Shown piece after piece: positions 55,029-56,584 of a stretch of DNA of 56,584 bases. Where the stretch lies: the NCBI GenBank assembly GCA_003222385.1, contig QHVV01000112.1, forward strand, positions 17,286-73,869, read 5' to 3'. The stretch is from Acidobacteriota bacterium (GTDB taxonomy: Bacteria > Acidobacteriota > Thermoanaerobaculia > UBA5066 > Gp7-AA6). Below the pieces are notes generated by a model. It worked only from the letters and a program-made list of their open reading frames with translations. It did not search any database and had not been told where the DNA came from. The position numbers and the translations under genes are program-made. Within the stretch, counting starts at the first letter, position 1. Every line of letters begins with the position of its first letter.

Positions 55029-55034
55029 GCGCCC

Positions 55035-56363
55035 GTGAGCGCGGACCGCCCCCCCTCGATGGACTCGCTTCTCTCCCGGCCCGAGACGGCCGAGCCGCTG
55101 TCGCTCTACGGGCGCGAGGCGGTCAAAGAGGAGCTGCGGCGCGCGATCGCAGCCGGGAGCACGGAACCGGAGACCCTGATCGGTGCGGCGCGCGAGTCGC
55201 TCTCGCGGCGTTTCGCCCCGACGGTCGTCCGCGTCGTCAACGGCACCGGCGTGCTCCTCCACACGAACCTGGGCCGGTCGCCTCTGGCGGAGGGAGCCCG
55301 CGACGCGATCGCCCGAGTCGCCGCGGGTTACTCGACCGTCGAGTACGAGCCGGCGACCGGCCACCGCGGCAAGCGCCAGGACCACGTGCGCGGCGCGGCC
55401 CGCGCGCTCTTCGGCGCGGAAGAGGCGCTCGTCGTCAACAACAACGCTTCGGCCGTCTACCTCGCTCTCACCGCGCTCGCGCGCGGACGCGCGGTCCTCG
55501 TTTCCCGAGGCGAGCTGGTCGCGATCGGCGGCAGTTTCAAGATCCCCGAGATCCTCGAAGCCTCCGGGGCCTTCCTTCGCGAAGTGGGCACGACCAATCG
55601 GACGACCGCCGACGACTACCGCCGCGCGCTCTCCGCCGACACCGCACTCCTGCTGACGGTGCACCCGTCGAACTACGAGATCCGGGGCTACGCGATCTCG
55701 CCGGAGCCCTCCGAGATCGCGGCGGTGGCGCGCGAAGCCGGAATCCCCTGGGTGCACGATCAGGGAACGGGTTGCGTCGTCTCGCTCGACGAGTTCGGCG
55801 TCTCCGGGGAGCGGACGGTCACGAACTGCCTCGCGGACGGCGCGGACCTGGTCACGTTCTCGGGCGACAAGCTCTTCGGCGGCCCGCAGGCGGGGTTCGC
55901 GGTCGGCCGCGCGTCGCTCCTCTCGAAGCTCGCGGAGCATCCGGTCGCGCGCGTCGTGCGGCCCGACAAGCTCGCGCTCGCCGGAATCGCCGCGACGCTG
56001 ACGGCGTGGAAGACCGGGCGGTGGCGCGACTTCCCGCTCTACCGCGCGGCCGCCGCTCCGATCGAGGCGCTCGAGGCGCGAGCCGAGAGGATCCGCTCTT
56101 CGATGGCCGGGAGCGCGTTCGCGATCGAGATCGTTCCGTCATTCGCGGTTTTCGGCGGCGGGACGAGTCCCGAGAAGAAGTTCGCGTCGCGCGCGCTCGC
56201 CGTCGCGCGGGAAGGGCTGTCGGCCGACGAGCTCACCCTGCGGCTTCGATCCGGGACTCCTCCGGTGATTGCCCGCGTGGAAGCGGGCCGGGCGCTTCTC
56301 GACCTGCGCACGATCCTGCCGGAAGAGGACGTCGTCGTGGAAAGAGCTCTCAAGGAAGTCTGA
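55035..56363 (+). CDS. selA: L-seryl-tRNA(Sec) selenium transferase
   Basis: PLP enzyme of 442 residues that converts seryl-tRNA(Sec) to selenocysteinyl-tRNA(Sec) with selenophosphate. Seen: VVNGTGVLLHTNLGRSPLA, GYSTVEYEPATGHRGKRQDHV, NNNASAVYLALTALARGRAVLVSRGELVAIGGSFKIPEIL, EVGTTNRTTADDY, and the PLP lysine in VTFSGDKLFGGPQAGFAVG. Length and motifs match SelA. It begins with GTG 55035 after a GATAAT box. A downstream selB is expected but lies outside the window; the next gene converges. Its presence means the organism can make selenoproteins, though none is recognised in the window. Confidence 0.97.
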   Translation: MSADRPPSMDSLLSRPETAEPLSLYGREAVKEELRRAIAAGSTEPETLIGAARESLSRRFAPTVVRVVNGTGVLLHTNLGRSPLAEGARDAIARVAAGYSTVEYEPATGHRGKRQDHVRGAARALFGAEEALVVNNNASAVYLALTALARGRAVLVSRGELVAIGGSFKIPEILEASGAFLREVGTTNRTTADDYRRALSADTALLLTVHPSNYEIRGYAISPEPSEIAAVAREAGIPWVHDQGTGCVVSLDEFGVSGERTVTNCLADGADLVTFSGDKLFGGPQAGFAVGRASLLSKLAEHPVARVVRPDKLALAGIAATLTAWKTGRWRDFPLYRAAAAPIEALEARAERIRSSMAGSAFAIEIVPSFAVFGGGTSPEKKFASRALAVAREGLSADELTLRLRSGTPPVIARVEAGRALLDLRTILPEEDVVVERALKEV

Positions 56364-56378
56364 CGCCCGGCCTCCGAA

Positions 56379-56584
56379 CTACTCGTCGAGCGAGTGCTCC
56401 TTCAATTTCGCTTCGAGCCTCCGCCGCGACAGACCCAGCTCCGAAGCCGCCGCGGTCCGGTCGCCTTTGGCTCGTTCGAGCGCGCGGGCGAGCCAGAGCC
56501 GCTCGGCCGTCTTCGCGCCGCGCTCCCGCACCTCCTCGAGGTTCTCTCCGCGCCGCTCGGACTGTTCTTCGGTCGCATCGGGCG
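56379..56584 (-). CDS. C-terminal part of a Fis-type (sigma-54-regulator-like) transcription factor
   Basis: Only the last 68 codons are in the window. The end reads WLARALERAKGDRTAAASELGLSRRRLEAKLKEHSLDE, a Fis/HTH_8 helix-turn-helix as found at the C-terminus of sigma-54-dependent response regulators. The preceding sequence is a charged linker, and the start lies beyond the edge. Identity of the upstream domains is unknown; a NtrC-type AAA+ regulator is likely. It converges on selA with a 15-base gap. Confidence 0.75.
   Translation of the reverse strand, partial: PDATEEQSERRGENLEEVRERGAKTAERLWLARALERAKGDRTAAASELGLSRRRLEAKLKEHSLDE

Overview
The window is about 56.6 kb of high-GC bacterial chromosome with dense, mostly co-directional gene blocks. 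Oar-type TonB-dependent receptors with an N-terminal carboxypeptidase-like domain, a GWxTD-domain protein, an MXAN_5187-type protein, LptD (so a lipopolysaccharide outer membrane) and a Rieske/split-cytochrome-b/multiheme complex together suggest an Acidobacteriota-like (possibly Thermoanaerobaculia-like) organism. This is inference from gene content; no rRNA or tRNA gene was seen.

Layout. 1-2.9 kb: a LacI regulator translationally coupled to an Oar-like receptor carrying an 8-bp duplication that breaks its frame, then a zinc-ribbon protein. 3-9.8 kb: GT39 glycosyltransferase, ferritin-like protein, HflX, a TIGR02757 protein, a TlpA-like thioredoxin and a GT4 glycosyltransferase. 9.9-18 kb (minus): a respiratory block of polyferredoxin, HEAT-repeat membrane protein, Rieske protein, split cytochrome b, a coiled-coil-tethered octaheme cytochrome c and a 35-residue membrane protein, followed by a Nei/Fpg glycosylase. 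18.1-23 kb (plus): a membrane-anchored hypothetical, a DUF255/YyaL protein, a cysteine-rich protein, a histone-deacetylase-family hydrolase and an LssY-C protein. 23-36.4 kb (minus): thiolase, methyltransferase, LptD, RfbA, RfbB, RfbD, a fused prenol kinase/prenyl-phosphate kinase, a UbiA prenyltransferase, a conserved hypothetical and a broken penicillin acylase. 36.4-38 kb: RuvX and MltG. 38-46.7 kb (minus): two DsbA-like proteins flanking a phosphodiesterase-TPR lipoprotein, a GWxTD protein and a second, intact Oar-like receptor. 47-50.9 kb (minus): an acyl-CoA carboxylase operon (DUF507, carboxyltransferase, biotin carboxylase, biotin carrier). 50.9-56.6 kb: TldD/TldE, a TPR lipoprotein gene with an in-frame TGA, an MXAN_5187-like protein, SelA, and the Fis-type tail of a regulator cut by the window edge.

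Three themes stand out. First, genes for two consecutive phosphorylations of a prenyl alcohol are fused and overlap a UbiA gene, which looks like an isoprenoid-alcohol salvage-and-transfer module. Second, the cytochrome bc-type complex uses an octaheme protein with a long coiled coil where cytochrome c1 would be expected, plus a tiny extra subunit. Third, many transcription units have a TAnnnT-like -10 box only 6-12 bases before the start codon, which suggests widespread leaderless transcription; in two divergent pairs (hflX/TIGR02757 and selA/MXAN_5187-like) the two -10 boxes overlap.

Three genes look broken (the first receptor, the penicillin acylase and the TPR gene). Repeat-like DNA (a REP-type hairpin, a SAARDL-type repeat and GGAAA-rich repeats) lies between or inside genes. 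No insertion sequence, CRISPR array, tRNA or rRNA was recognised.
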